A DNA stretch of 64,000 bases from Paenibacillus xylanexedens (GCF_017874615.1 NZ_JAGIKV010000018.1:1-64000); one strand, 5' to 3'. Shown: positions 17,864-27,401, numbered from the stretch's first letter. Notes: a model not told the origin generated them from the letters alone. Program-made: numbers and translations.

Positions 17864-18055
17864 TCGCATCTAAAAGTGTCTCTTTCATTCGTTCATGCGA
17901 TTGAACATTAATAGCATAAACGATGTATGTCATAAACCATTCATGCTGTATATCATCATGATTAACCTGATTCATTATTCATCTTGTGAATCGTCTATTC
18001 ATAACAGTTAACATAACAATACTGCTGGATGATAATCCTGGCCTAATTCGACTAA

Positions 18056-19417
18056 TTAAGCTGACTTGCCCGTCTCTCCAAGGATGGCATCTGCCTGTTG
18101 TTCAGCCATCTTGGCAGCCGTTTCCTTGGTGCCAAGACCATTAAACAGCAGGTTCATGAAGATCGCCGTGAAGCTGCCTGCAATGATACCATTACCGAGC
18201 ATAATCTGAGCCCAGGCCGGTGCACCTGCGAACAACTCAGGCACAACGGTAACACCCAGGCCCATACCTACAGAACAAGCGATGACAAACAGATTCTCAT
18301 GTCGGTTCAGATCAACCTGACTGCCGATAATTCGAATACCTGATGATACCACCATGCCGAATAAGGCCACCATGGCTCCGCCAAGTACTGCCCCTGGAAC
18401 GAGCTGTGCGAGGGCTGCAATTTTTGGTACAAATCCAATGACCACCAGGATCCCACCAGCCACCACAATGACATCACGTGTCTTCACACGTGTCATCTGT
18501 ACCAGTCCTACATTTTGGGAATACGTTGTATATGGGAACGAGTTGAAAATCCCGCCTAATACAATGGCTAGACCCTCTGCGCGATAACCGCGCGCCAGAT
18601 CCTTGGACGACAGGTCCTTGTCCAGGATTTTGCCCAAAGCCATAAATACACCTGTGGACTCTGCCACGCTGACAATCGCCACCAGGATCATCGTCAGGAT
18701 CGGTACAATCTCAAACGTAGGTCTGCCGAAGTAAAACGGCTGAACAACATGGAACCAACTTGCATCGCGAATAGGAGCAAAATTAACCTCGCCCATAAAC
18801 CCTGCCGCAATCGTACCTACGAGCAGACCAATCAATACTGAGATAGAACGGATAAAACCTGTAGTAAATCGAGTCATTAGAATGATAAAGAGCAGCACGC
18901 CGAAGCCGAGCATTAGATTAACTCCGCTGCCAAAATCTTCTGATCCCTGACCGCCGCCCAGATCGTGGAAAGCAACGGGAATCAAGGTTAAACCGATGAT
19001 CGTAACCACCGAACCCGTAACCACGGGTGGAAAGAGCCGAATAAGCTTCCCAAAGATTCCGGAGAAGATCAGTACGAACAGCCCTGAGGCAATAATCGCT
19101 CCGTAAATGGCAGATACCCCACTGTTCATGCCGATGAGAATCATCGGAGACACGGCTTGGAATGCACAGCCGAGCATGACAGGCAGCCCTACGCCGAAAT
19201 ATTTATTTCCCCATACCTGAAGCAGTGTAGCCACACCACATGCGAGCAAGTCAATGGCAATGAGATAGGTTAGTTGTTCCTGTGTAAAACCCAATGCGTT
19301 ACTAACGATCAATGGGACAACGACGGCTCCTGCATACATCGCAAGCACATGCTGTAGTCCGAGGGAGAACGTTTTGATTGGATGCCGATGACGTTGAAAG
19401 ATACGTTCGCGTGCCAT
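18056..19417 (-). CDS. pbuX: xanthine permease
   Basis: 453 residues, NCS2 (nucleobase/ascorbate) family with about fourteen helices. It contains the signature SVAESTGVFMALGK and the substrate-loop motif FNSFPYTTYSQNVGLVQMT. It imports xanthine by proton symport. The start used is the ATG at 19417 (MARERIF), one base after the xpt stop; a longer frame to 19495 overlaps xpt and is rejected. It forms an operon with xpt under the purine riboswitch. Confidence 0.93.
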   Translation of the reverse strand: MARERIFQRHRHPIKTFSLGLQHVLAMYAGAVVVPLIVSNALGFTQEQLTYLIAIDLLACGVATLLQVWGNKYFGVGLPVMLGCAFQAVSPMILIGMNSGVSAIYGAIIASGLFVLIFSGIFGKLIRLFPPVVTGSVVTIIGLTLIPVAFHDLGGGQGSEDFGSGVNLMLGFGVLLFIILMTRFTTGFIRSISVLIGLLVGTIAAGFMGEVNFAPIRDASWFHVVQPFYFGRPTFEIVPILTMILVAIVSVAESTGVFMALGKILDKDLSSKDLARGYRAEGLAIVLGGIFNSFPYTTYSQNVGLVQMTRVKTRDVIVVAGGILVVIGFVPKIAALAQLVPGAVLGGAMVALFGMVVSSGIRIIGSQVDLNRHENLFVIACSVGMGLGVTVVPELFAGAPAWAQIMLGNGIIAGSFTAIFMNLLFNGLGTKETAAKMAEQQADAILGETGKSA

Positions 19418-19418
19418 A

Positions 19419-20006
19419 TTAGTTCGTGCCCTCCTCGTCCGCAAATGTAACCTGTCCATCCGACAGTGCCCCGATGCGAACCAATGATTCCACACGGTAT
19501 CCTGCTTCTTTCAGCAAGCGACCTCCCGGCTGGAATGCTTTTTCAATAACAATACCGATACCCACCACTTCGGCTCCAACCTGCTCCACAATGCGAGCTA
19601 GACCAAATGCTGCTTCACCATTCGCCAGAAAATCATCAATGATCAACACGCGATCACCAGGCTTCATGAACTTCTTGGCAACGGTAATTTCATTGGTCTC
19701 CTGCTTCGTGAAGGAGTAGACCTTCTCCACCAGAATGTCTTCCGTCAGTGTGAGCGACTTCTGCTTCCGTGCAAAGATCAGCGGCACGTTCAGCTCCAAC
19801 GCAGTCATGATGCCTGGTGCGATCCCTGACGACTCAATCGTCAGCACTCGTGTGATATTCTCACCTTCAAAGCGGCGAATGAATTCTTTACCTACTTCCT
19901 TCATCAGAACCGGGTCCATCTGGTGGTTCAGGAATGAATCCACTTTGAGTACTTGCTCGGACAGGACAATGCCTTCCTGTCTTACCTTGTCTTTTAACAA
20001 TTGCAT
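19419..20006 (-). CDS. xpt: xanthine phosphoribosyltransferase
   Basis: 195 residues, the usual Xpt length. The PRPP-binding motif is VLIIDDFLANGEAA, and the purine-site segment RKQKSLTLTEDIL is as in Bacillus Xpt. It converts xanthine and PRPP to XMP in purine salvage. The ATG at 20006 (MQLLKDKV) is chosen; upstream codons belong to the leader and terminator. It is the first gene of the riboswitch-controlled operon. Confidence 0.95.
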   Translation of the reverse strand: MQLLKDKVRQEGIVLSEQVLKVDSFLNHQMDPVLMKEVGKEFIRRFEGENITRVLTIESSGIAPGIMTALELNVPLIFARKQKSLTLTEDILVEKVYSFTKQETNEITVAKKFMKPGDRVLIIDDFLANGEAAFGLARIVEQVGAEVVGIGIVIEKAFQPGGRLLKEAGYRVESLVRIGALSDGQVTFADEEGTN

Positions 20007-20068
20007 TGTAATTCTTCCCCCTGAATGCCCTCCGCACAGAAGCTCACATGCTCTTCCAATCGCATGGT

Positions 20069-20120
20069 AAAAAAGCAAAAAGCCCGCCTTTTCACACGCT
20101 GCGGAATAACCGGAGACGGG
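20069..20120 (-). terminator. expression-platform terminator of the purine riboswitch
   Basis: On the minus strand CCCGTC (20115-20120) pairs with GGCGGG (20083-20088), followed by CTTTTTGCTTTTTT. It lies 62 nt before the xpt start and about 200 nt after the aptamer, further than is usual for this riboswitch class. Confidence 0.65.
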
Positions 20121-20319
20121 AAAGACGGACTTGTACGTATATGGACAAGCCGTATGGATGCTGCAAGTGTACTGGATGGACAGAATGACAGGAGTTCAAT
20201 CCTGTTGTGAGAAACTTCAAACAGTGTAATCGGAAACAGATAAAAGCTACTTGAACCTGCTCTTCAGTCAAACTGTCTGAGAATGATCTCATGCCAACCA
20301 TACAAAACATTGCAACATC

Positions 20320-20390
20320 TTTCCCGTAGTCCGATCATTCCGGTGATCAGGTAGAGACATGCAGGCCTATTCCTGCACATATACGAGTAA
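20320..20390 (-). ncRNA. guanine-type purine riboswitch aptamer
   Basis: On the minus strand the P1 arms CTCGTA and TACGGG enclose the two hairpins of the purine aptamer. P2 is GCAGG-AATAGG-CCTGC, the junction contains TGTCTCTACC, and P3 is TGATC-loop-GATCG. The specificity pyrimidine lies in GACTACG and is C, which in the known structures selects guanine/hypoxanthine rather than adenine. It sits upstream of xpt-pbuX, the classical target. A candidate promoter is TTTACA-N16-TACATT just upstream. Confidence 0.9.
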
Positions 20391-20677
20391 CGGCATATTT
20401 AATTTTTTGGCTCCATGATTCGTTACAATGTATGATCGCGAACCTGAATGTAAAAGGTTAAACATAACTGACAATGTTAGAAGTATACCGAATCGGCGGC
20501 GTGAAATAAAGAAGTATTTTCATGGAAGTTGCGGAAACTTGTCTTAATTTGCAAACAGGGGGTGATCGGAATCTATTTTTTATGTACAATATGAGAACGG
20601 AAGCGCGGATCTGAACGGAGAATGGATGGAAACGCGACCTATATTTTGAATTGAATGATCAAAGGAGATATGCAAAC

Positions 20678-21172
20678 ATGAAAGGCGTACTTAACGAATT
20701 CAAGGAATTTGCCGTCCGCGGCAACGTCATCGATCTGGCGGTCGGTGTCATTATTGGGGCTGCTTTTGGTAAAATCGTCACATCCCTTGTGAATGATATC
20801 ATCATGCCCCCGGTTGGAAAACTGATGGGTGGAATCGACTTCAGTCAGAAAATCATCAACCTGGACGGGGATATCAAAACAGCAAACGGACAGGACATCA
20901 CCACCCTCGCTCAAGCCAACGAAGCTGGCGCTACTGTAATTGCTTATGGTCAGTTCATCAACGTCATGATTGATTTTCTTATCGTTGCGTTCTGTATCTT
21001 CATGCTTGTGAAGGGCATCAACTATCTGAAAAGCAAAGAACACAAAAAGCCCGAGCCGCAAAAAACGACCAAGGCTTGCAAGTATTGCCTATCGGAAATT
21101 CCAGCCGCAGCTACCCGCTGCTCGCACTGTACTTCAGAACTGGAAGCAGAAGGAACCGGCGCTCTAGCATAA
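20678..21172 (+). CDS. mscL: large-conductance mechanosensitive channel with zinc-ribbon tail
   Basis: 164 residues. MKGVLNEFKEFAVRGNVIDL is the standard MscL N terminus, with two membrane helices (about 15-45 and 75-100) and the gate-lining VGVIIGAAFGKIV. The pentameric channel opens under high membrane tension to release solutes in osmotic downshock. After the usual cytoplasmic helix comes an extra C-terminal zinc ribbon, CKYC...RCSHC (about residues 138-156), not present in the E. coli or M. tuberculosis channels. The ATG at 20678 has AGGAG upstream. Confidence 0.93.
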   Translation: MKGVLNEFKEFAVRGNVIDLAVGVIIGAAFGKIVTSLVNDIIMPPVGKLMGGIDFSQKIINLDGDIKTANGQDITTLAQANEAGATVIAYGQFINVMIDFLIVAFCIFMLVKGINYLKSKEHKKPEPQKTTKACKYCLSEIPAAATRCSHCTSELEAEGTGALA

Positions 21173-21179
21173 TCACAAT

Positions 21180-21348
21180 GAACGTTTAAAGACGCACCGA
21201 GTTGAATTACGGATATAAATCTTGATGCGGGGGACAACCTCTCACTTGCTAGGGTTTATGTATGAAAAGCTAGCCATATGGGCTTCATTAACTATGGTTG
21301 CGTAGCTTAAAGGTTTGAAGGTTCCACCGTAAAGGTGGGGCCTTTTTT
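21180..21348 (+). other. structured region and terminator after mscL
   Basis: Between the mscL stop and a terminator (AAGG..CCACC-gtaaa-GGTGG..CCTT, 21318-21344, then TTTT) lie about 140 nt without a gene. Two alternative stems can form: GCTAG (21249-21253) with CTAGC further on, or GCTAGCCATA with TATGG...TAGC. This is either an extended mscL 3' UTR or a separate small RNA. I could not match it to a known RNA family. Confidence 0.45.
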
Positions 21349-21412
21349 GTGCCTATCATACATGTATTACATACGCTCCCCCATGAATTTCATTCGCGCT
21401 CATGCTCATGAA

Positions 21413-21715
21413 TTAGAAACGGCGTGGCAGCAAATGCTCCAGGATCGACTTCAGATCTTTATCTTCTTTGTAAACTTCTTCCCCAGTATCAAGCTCTGTC
21501 ACGCGAATATATTCAAAGTTTGCCGAAGCATCCACTGGCTTAAACAACAATTGGGACTCATCTTCCAAACGTACATTAAATCCCATATCCTTAAACATGC
21601 TGCTTAACTGACTGTTAGCCGGTTCCTGACCTTGCCCTACAAATATAAGTCCTCTAAGACTTTTACGTTCCTGAGGTTGCGGATAAATCACCTGAAAGTG
21701 TACAATGCATTCCAT
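21413..21715 (-). CDS. hypothetical protein, 100 residues
   Basis: A soluble, mixed-charge protein. AAGGGG lies 9 nt before the ATG. Its segments (VHFQVIYPQPQERKSLRG, LFKPVDASANFEYIRVTEL) suggest an alpha/beta fold, but I recognise no family. It is divergent from the Nudix gene, with a 79-bp gap. Confidence 0.65.
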   Translation of the reverse strand: MECIVHFQVIYPQPQERKSLRGLIFVGQGQEPANSQLSSMFKDMGFNVRLEDESQLLFKPVDASANFEYIRVTELDTGEEVYKEDKDLKSILEHLLPRRF

Positions 21716-21794
21716 ACGATGGTTCCCCTTTCGTTTAAAACATACTTTGTGAAATTTTGAACTTTAAAATCTGCTATATAAGGAGATACGTTTC

Positions 21795-22490
21795 ATGACC
21801 CCAGAACGTTTCGACATTTATGACGATCAGCAAAATTGGATCGGCACTTCACTACGCAGCGAGGTCCATGCCAAAGGATATTGGCACCGTTCATTCCACT
21901 GCTGGATCGTGCGTGACGAAGGCGAGCAGCGACGGGTTCTTTTTCAGCGGCGGCGTGATATTAAGGATACCTTTCCCGGATGTTATGACATTACAGCAGC
22001 AGGCCATCTTACCGCAGGTGAACAACTGCAAGACGCCAGTCGTGAGCTGGAGGAAGAATTGGGTGTGCATGCATCTTTCGATGCACTAACCTATCTACTC
22101 ACGGCTACACAGCAGCTCCAAGGAGAGGTGCGTGGTGTTCCATTCATTGATCGGGAATTCAGCGCGGTCTATGGATTATGTCTGAACCAGCCGCTCGAAG
22201 CCTACGTTCTGCAGCCTAGCGAGGTGGATAGCCTGTATGAAGTGCCGCTGGATGATCTACTCGCTTTGTTTCGTAATGAGATCGACGTGATCCAAGCTAC
22301 CGGAGTTCAGACTCAGCCGTTGACATCACCGCCACATTCCATCGGTCATAAGGACCCGTCAAGCAGTGATCATGCAGCTGATGAACCGGAACGTATCGTT
22401 CGTGAGATTCGAGCAACGGAATTTGTACCCCATGGTACAGCTTATTATACGGATGTGCTCGAAGCTCTATTTCACGTGCCCAAAGAGTGA
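21795..22490 (+). CDS. Nudix hydrolase, IPP-isomerase-like subfamily
   Basis: 231 residues. The Nudix box GHLTAGEQLQDASRELEEEL fits Gx5Ex7REUxEExGU at about residues 70-92. The N-terminal layout (FDIYDDQQNWIGT, HRSFHCWIV) is that of YfcD-type Nudix enzymes related to isopentenyl-diphosphate isomerase, which act on unknown diphosphates. A linker near residues 175-200 looks unstructured. AAGGAG lies upstream. It probably forms a single-gene unit ending at the shared hairpin at 22643. Confidence 0.85.
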   Translation: MTPERFDIYDDQQNWIGTSLRSEVHAKGYWHRSFHCWIVRDEGEQRRVLFQRRRDIKDTFPGCYDITAAGHLTAGEQLQDASRELEEELGVHASFDALTYLLTATQQLQGEVRGVPFIDREFSAVYGLCLNQPLEAYVLQPSEVDSLYEVPLDDLLALFRNEIDVIQATGVQTQPLTSPPHSIGHKDPSSSDHAADEPERIVREIRATEFVPHGTAYYTDVLEALFHVPKE

Positions 22491-22642
22491 TCATGTACGA
22501 TCCTGTTCAACCCGATCCTGTTCAATCGAATGTTCATAGCTTCATTTTCTCAAAAATAGCATAACTTCATACCTTTACTATCGACTTGACTGGGAACAGA
22601 TGCTGTGACGAACATCACTGTCATCTCTCAAACCAGCACAAA

Positions 22643-22669
22643 CAGGCGTCTGCCTTCGGGCAGCGCCTG
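22643..22669. terminator. bidirectional terminator hairpin with TTCG loop
   Basis: CAGGCGtCTGCC and GGCAGCGCCTG pair with a single bulge around a TTCG tetraloop. CTTTATG follows on the plus strand and TTTGTG on the minus. It lies between the convergent Nudix and TrmB-like genes and can serve both. Confidence 0.6.
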
Positions 22670-22770
22670 CTTTATGTACAAGCTATGTACATACGTATTC
22701 GTTTCATCAAGAAAGATACCTTGTGCTGGCTTCCCCACTCCAATTCGAAGTGAGTTAGTCGCCGATCCGC

Positions 22771-23574
22771 CTAGTTCTGGTTGCCCTCTGAAGGAGAAGA
22801 CCAGTAACGCGCAGAGAGTCCTTCGTAACGGTGTCCATAGCGGGACTCCAGTTCCTCCCCCATATCCTGTTCCAATTCGTACAACACCAGCTCTTGAGCA
22901 AAATGATTCAGCAGCAGTCCGGTCATTACCGGATGCTCCGTAACTAGTGCCTGTGTGGCGCATGATTCACCGCGCATGCCTAACATGCACCAGCGGCGAT
23001 CGACCACCAGGGAAAATTTCCGACCATTACCTGTACCATACATAGGCAAACCCGGCCAAGGGACAGGCTGATCAAGCATGCCTTCGCCACCATCACACGA
23101 CCATAACAGCCGCACACCCCGAGCTTCAGCCTGCTGTAAGTCATTACGTAGCAACTCTGCCTCTTCACGCCAAACGTCTACGACAATCTCATGCTGAGCC
23201 TCGGCCAATTCACGGCTCAGATTCTCAAACACATTCTTGTCCCCTTCGACGTTATAGAAGACAGGTTTCTCCGGTTCACTCTTGGGCATGCTGCTCTGAA
23301 CATAATCCAGCGAGGTACGCATTTGATCGGAGATCATACGTGTCATCTCCTCTGGCTTCAGCACACTGTACTTCGCCGGTTCCCCTGGACTACACCGCAA
23401 GAACCCACGCTGTTCCAGTCGTTGCAGGGTCGCATATACATTGGAACGGGACACACCCAGCCGCTTCGCAACCTCATATCCTGAGGCTGATCCCTGACGA
23501 GCGAGTTCCACCATAATTTTAGATTCCATCTCGGTAAACCCGAGATGACGCAAATGATGCAGCAGTTGGTCCAT
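22771..23574 (-). CDS. TrmB-like winged-helix regulator
   Basis: 267 residues. The N-terminal winged helix (about residues 1-75: MDQLLHHLRHLGFTEMESKI, then GYEVAKRLGVSRSNVYATLQ) is of the TrmB type. The rest (about 100-265) resembles the PLD-like/sugar-binding C-terminal domain of TrmB proteins. These proteins regulate carbohydrate or other genes by direct ligand binding; the target here is unknown. The start at 23574 has GGGGGG upstream. It lies 74 bp downstream of the zinc-ribbon protein gene and is possibly co-transcribed with it. Confidence 0.83.
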   Translation of the reverse strand: MDQLLHHLRHLGFTEMESKIMVELARQGSASGYEVAKRLGVSRSNVYATLQRLEQRGFLRCSPGEPAKYSVLKPEEMTRMISDQMRTSLDYVQSSMPKSEPEKPVFYNVEGDKNVFENLSRELAEAQHEIVVDVWREEAELLRNDLQQAEARGVRLLWSCDGGEGMLDQPVPWPGLPMYGTGNGRKFSLVVDRRWCMLGMRGESCATQALVTEHPVMTGLLLNHFAQELVLYELEQDMGEELESRYGHRYEGLSARYWSSPSEGNQN

Positions 23575-23647
23575 ATTCCCGTCCCCCCATGCTGTCAGCA
23601 ACCCGCACTGCCTCACAATGATGCGGCAGAGCTTCTACTGCATCAGA

Positions 23648-24463
23648 TCAGATCTGTTCGGCACCACAGCGCGGGCACCATTTCGACCCTTTGGGCAGCT
23701 CGGCTGCACAAATCTGACAATTCACCATTTCGCGTGACACTTCGGTCTGTACGTCCACCGTGTTGACAATCGGGTTATTTTCTTTCCAGTAGCGGATGCG
23801 TTCGTCCAGTTCCTGCTGACGCTCGCGTTCCCGTTGCATCTCTTCATCTCTGCGACGTTCCCACTCCGCATCGAATGCTTCCTTTTCTTCCTGGGTAAAT
23901 TCCGTACTGTTATATTCGGATTCCGTCTCCAGATCCGCTATGGACGGAATGACTGTATGATACGGCTCGTCTTCCTCCAGTTCCAATTCAGGTGGCGCAT
24001 CGTAGAAGTCCGGCTCCGGAGTTTGGGTCTGAGCTACAGCTGCCTCCTGTCTCGCGACTGTGGTCGCTTCTGCAACTCCTGCAGCTCCTACTTTAGGTAC
24101 AGCTGTCTTGAGTTCACCCAACTTGCGTCCGCATTTAGGGCAGAAGTTGGCATCCAGGGAAGCGACGTGTCCACACTCGCACAACCGTTCATTCTTGAGC
24201 TGCGCAATCTTGTTGCGCATGCCATCAATCTCTTCCTGCAACTCGTCGCAGAGCTGCGACAGATCCACCATTTCTTTTTCCGCACGCGTCATATCCTGTG
24301 CCCGATAACCCTCATAGAAGATGCGACCCATATCTGTAAAGTGGACTTCCTGTTCCTGTTGCAAGCCCACAATCTGGTTGTTCAGTTTCCCAATCTCAAC
24401 GGCGTGCTGGGCACGCTCTGTTGCTTTGTTCGCTCCGTCTTTGATGCGTTGAAGCAGTTTCAT
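23648..24463 (-). CDS. coiled-coil protein with two zinc ribbons
   Basis: About 271 residues. Residues 1-95 form a coiled coil, followed by a zinc ribbon (CECGHVASLDANFCPKCG, about 98-115). A long acidic, proline-containing linker and a second charged coiled coil (about 185-235) lead to a C-terminal ribbon, CQIC...CPRC. No catalytic domain is visible. Paired ribbons on a helical scaffold suggest a protein- or nucleic-acid-binding adaptor, but this is inference. The ATG at 24463 has GGAGG upstream. Confidence 0.75.
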   Translation of the reverse strand: MKLLQRIKDGANKATERAQHAVEIGKLNNQIVGLQQEQEVHFTDMGRIFYEGYRAQDMTRAEKEMVDLSQLCDELQEEIDGMRNKIAQLKNERLCECGHVASLDANFCPKCGRKLGELKTAVPKVGAAGVAEATTVARQEAAVAQTQTPEPDFYDAPPELELEEDEPYHTVIPSIADLETESEYNSTEFTQEEKEAFDAEWERRRDEEMQRERERQQELDERIRYWKENNPIVNTVDVQTEVSREMVNCQICAAELPKGSKWCPRCGAEQI

Positions 24464-24812
24464 GACCATTCCTCCTCTGTCCCGTCAAAACCAATATTAT
24501 CATTTCTATTTAGTAGTAAATTAGCATATTACATCTTTCATGCAAAATGCTCAGGCATATAACTTATACGATATCATGCCAAAAAGTTGCGTAATCTCGT
24601 GCAGGTGCCCGTTTTATACCGATACTGGATGAAATCGGGGGCTTTCGTCAAGACCATATGTTCGGGTATAATGAAGCTTTGACCATACTTAACCGCCTGA
24701 TTAGGCGACTAACTCTATCATACCAATTTACAATGCGATTGTGAAAAGGGCAAATGGTTTACTTTTAACCGGGATAGTCCTATCCCTGAATGCATACAGA
24801 GGTGGATGAAAC
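24464..24812. other. divergent promoter region upstream of the helicase
   Basis: It contains an extended -10-like GGGTATAAT (24664-24672), a small dyad GCCTgattAGGC near 24696, and the perfect hairpin GGGATA-gtcc-TATCCC (24771-24786). The hairpin ends 26 bp before the helicase ATG and so would lie in its 5' leader close to the ribosome site. Confidence 0.45.
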
Positions 24813-27395
24813 ATGTTAAGTCCGAACTCAACGTTCTACCCCCGTCCGCTCGGGGTGACCCCGGCGGCGTCCCTGCCCCAGTCCCCGTCTGCTCCGCTGG
24901 AGACCAGTCGGCAACTTGTGGGCAATGATCAACAGGATGCCTTTTATTTTCGTTCTCTGGAAGAGGCAGGTATCAAGCTAAATGCACCACAAATCTCGGC
25001 AGTCCGTCACGGCAGAGGACCGATTCTGACGCTCGCCGGAGCCGGTTGTGGCAAAACAACTGTACTGGCGGCAAGAGCCGGCTACCTCATAGAGGTCAGT
25101 GGCGTACATGCAGCCAGTATCCTGCTGGTGACGTTCACCAACAAAGCCGCCACCGAGATGAAAGACCGGATCGCCGCATTGCCAGGTATACGCCCGGCAG
25201 CTGCGAGAGCCGTGCAGGCTCGTACCTTCCACTCTTTTGCCCTGACATTACTTCGTCATTACGGTGTGCAGGAAGAGATCTTTGGCGAGTCGCGGGCTCA
25301 GCATACGGTGCTAAAGATGCTTCTTCGCCAAAATGGCATGAGTGAAGCTTTCCAGCCTGAAAGTCTGCTGGCCATGCTGTCCGCATGGAAGATGCAAGGA
25401 TCGGAAACAACCGATCTGCCTGAAAAATCACAGGAAGAACGCGATGCCAAGCGTGTCCTGCTTGGTTACGAAGCCTGGAAGCAGGATCGGGGCAAAATGG
25501 ATTTTGATGATATTTTACTACGGGCAGCCGCGCTGCTTCGTGATCCTGCTGTTCTGGGGCCGCTTCAGAAGCGTTTCCAGTACATTATGGTGGATGAGTT
25601 CCAGGATACCAACCATCTGCAATATGAAATTGTGCAAAAACTGGCTTCCGCTCACCGCAATCTGATGGTTGTGGGAGACGATGACCAGACGATCTATACC
25701 TTTAATGGCGCACGCCAGGAATCGATTTTGGAATTCGATAAAGTATACCCCGGTGCGCGCATTGTGACGCTGGATATCAATTATCGTAGTGATGCACGCA
25801 TTCTGGGACTCGGAAGTGAACTGGTCGCCCGCAATAAACGCAGACGTGACAAACGGCTGCGTGCCGCGGGAAACCGTGGAGATGCGCCTCGCTTCGCTAC
25901 ACCTTCCAATGCGGAGGAAGAAGCGGCGTGGGTCGTAAACCAGCTGTGCCAGCAGGTTGAAGAAGGACAACACACCTATCGTGATATTGCGATTCTTCAC
26001 CGGACAGCAAGCAGCAGCCGGGCTGTATTTGAGCAGCTTGTGTTGAAAGACGTGCCTTTTGTACAGCATGGTGCTTCCCCGGTGTTCTACGACCAGTCTC
26101 TCATCAGACCCCTGATGGATCATTTGCGTCTGTCTCTTGATCCACGTGCCATGGATGCTCTCCCAAGTGCGCTGGGACCGCTCTATGTATCACGGGATGC
26201 AGGGCTGGAATGGATACAACGTTGTGAACAACAACAAGCGAAGAAATACCCACTCATCCATCTGGTGAAATGGGACAAGCTGAAACCGTTCCAGCAGGAA
26301 CAGGTCAAGGAACGCATCAAGCTGATCAAATCGCTGCACAAACTAAAACCCATCATCGCCATTCAGGAGATGCGCAGGCAGTTCTACGACAAGTATATGG
26401 AAAGTGGTGATCCCAGCATCTTCACCCATTATAAGGAAACGATGCTGGAAACATTGGATGAATTCGAAGCTGCCGTCAAAAAATTCGAAACCGTGGAAGA
26501 GTTCATCCAATTCGCGGATGAGCTCTCCCGCAGACACCGTGAGATGGAATCTCTACGCCGCGCACAGGACAGTGATGCAGTGCAACTGATGACCATTCAC
26601 CGGGCCAAAGGACTGGAGTTCCCTTGTGTGTACTGGATTGGAGCCAGTGAAGGCATTGTGCCCCACAGTACCGCACTACGCCAGGACATCCCCGAGGATC
26701 AGAAAGCTGCGCTTGCTGTGCAGCAGACAGACGCCGAACTGGACATGGCGTTGGAGGAAGAACGAAGACTCGCTTATGTTGCCATCACACGGGCCAAGCA
26801 GTACTTGTATGTCACCTCACCGGCAAGTCATCACGGAAAGCCCGCAGATGTGTCCCGTTTCCTGCTTGAAGCCTTCGGCATGGAAGTCCCGGACAAACGC
26901 AAACCGCGTGAGGAGAGCCGGACGAGCAGTCAGACTTCATATGGTAAAGGCAACGGGCAGTATGCCCGATCGTCCGGCTCGGGTGCCCGTTCCGAAGGTC
27001 GGGATGTGGCACAACGTCGTGCCATCAGCCACAATGACCGTCGTGACTACGAGGTCCACAACGAACGTGACGAGGATCGCCTTGGTGAACGGCGTGGCAG
27101 TGGGGAGATTCGCAACCATAAGGCATTCAGCACTCCGGGTGTGAGTCAGACAGCTACGAGTTCCTCCAGTTCGCAGTCGCACACTTCAGGTTCAGGTAAT
27201 GCTGAGCGTACGGAGACCGTTGCGGTATGGAAGTGCAGTTCATCCACCTGTAAAGCGTGGCTAAGACAGAAGCCGGCTGTGCCTTCAAAAGCAACCAAGA
27301 AGGCATCCTCGGGCCCTCCCGCCTGTCCCCTGTGTTCTGGATCAATGGAGGCCGGTACCCGCCAGGTTCCCGTAACGGGAAGATTTGGGAAATAA
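24813..27395 (+). CDS. UvrD/PcrA-family DNA helicase (YjcD-like)
   Basis: 860 residues, superfamily 1A. Visible motifs are the Q motif LNAPQISAV, motif I GAGCGKT (about 76), Ia TFTNKAATEMKDRI, II VDEFQDTN (about 260), III GDDDQTIYTFNGA, IV YRSD (about 323), V MTIHRAKGLEFP and VI VAITRAKQYLYV (about 655). After the helicase core there is a long hydrophilic low-complexity tail (about 690-800) and a terminal zinc finger, WKCSSSTCKAW...CPLC. The architecture is that of YjcD-like helicases, which accompany PcrA in Bacillales. It is presumed to act in DNA repair or conflict resolution; the partner is unknown. AGAGGTGG precedes the ATG. Confidence 0.9.
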   Translation: MLSPNSTFYPRPLGVTPAASLPQSPSAPLETSRQLVGNDQQDAFYFRSLEEAGIKLNAPQISAVRHGRGPILTLAGAGCGKTTVLAARAGYLIEVSGVHAASILLVTFTNKAATEMKDRIAALPGIRPAAARAVQARTFHSFALTLLRHYGVQEEIFGESRAQHTVLKMLLRQNGMSEAFQPESLLAMLSAWKMQGSETTDLPEKSQEERDAKRVLLGYEAWKQDRGKMDFDDILLRAAALLRDPAVLGPLQKRFQYIMVDEFQDTNHLQYEIVQKLASAHRNLMVVGDDDQTIYTFNGARQESILEFDKVYPGARIVTLDINYRSDARILGLGSELVARNKRRRDKRLRAAGNRGDAPRFATPSNAEEEAAWVVNQLCQQVEEGQHTYRDIAILHRTASSSRAVFEQLVLKDVPFVQHGASPVFYDQSLIRPLMDHLRLSLDPRAMDALPSALGPLYVSRDAGLEWIQRCEQQQAKKYPLIHLVKWDKLKPFQQEQVKERIKLIKSLHKLKPIIAIQEMRRQFYDKYMESGDPSIFTHYKETMLETLDEFEAAVKKFETVEEFIQFADELSRRHREMESLRRAQDSDAVQLMTIHRAKGLEFPCVYWIGASEGIVPHSTALRQDIPEDQKAALAVQQTDAELDMALEEERRLAYVAITRAKQYLYVTSPASHHGKPADVSRFLLEAFGMEVPDKRKPREESRTSSQTSYGKGNGQYARSSGSGARSEGRDVAQRRAISHNDRRDYEVHNERDEDRLGERRGSGEIRNHKAFSTPGVSQTATSSSSSQSHTSGSGNAERTETVAVWKCSSSTCKAWLRQKPAVPSKATKKASSGPPACPLCSGSMEAGTRQVPVTGRFGK

Positions 27396-27401
27396 AATAA
27401 T

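Noticed and set aside
22628..22963. Open frame of 111 codons in the gap after the TrmB-like gene
   Set aside because: It overlaps the TrmB-like gene in another frame and crosses the terminator hairpin; no ribosome site.
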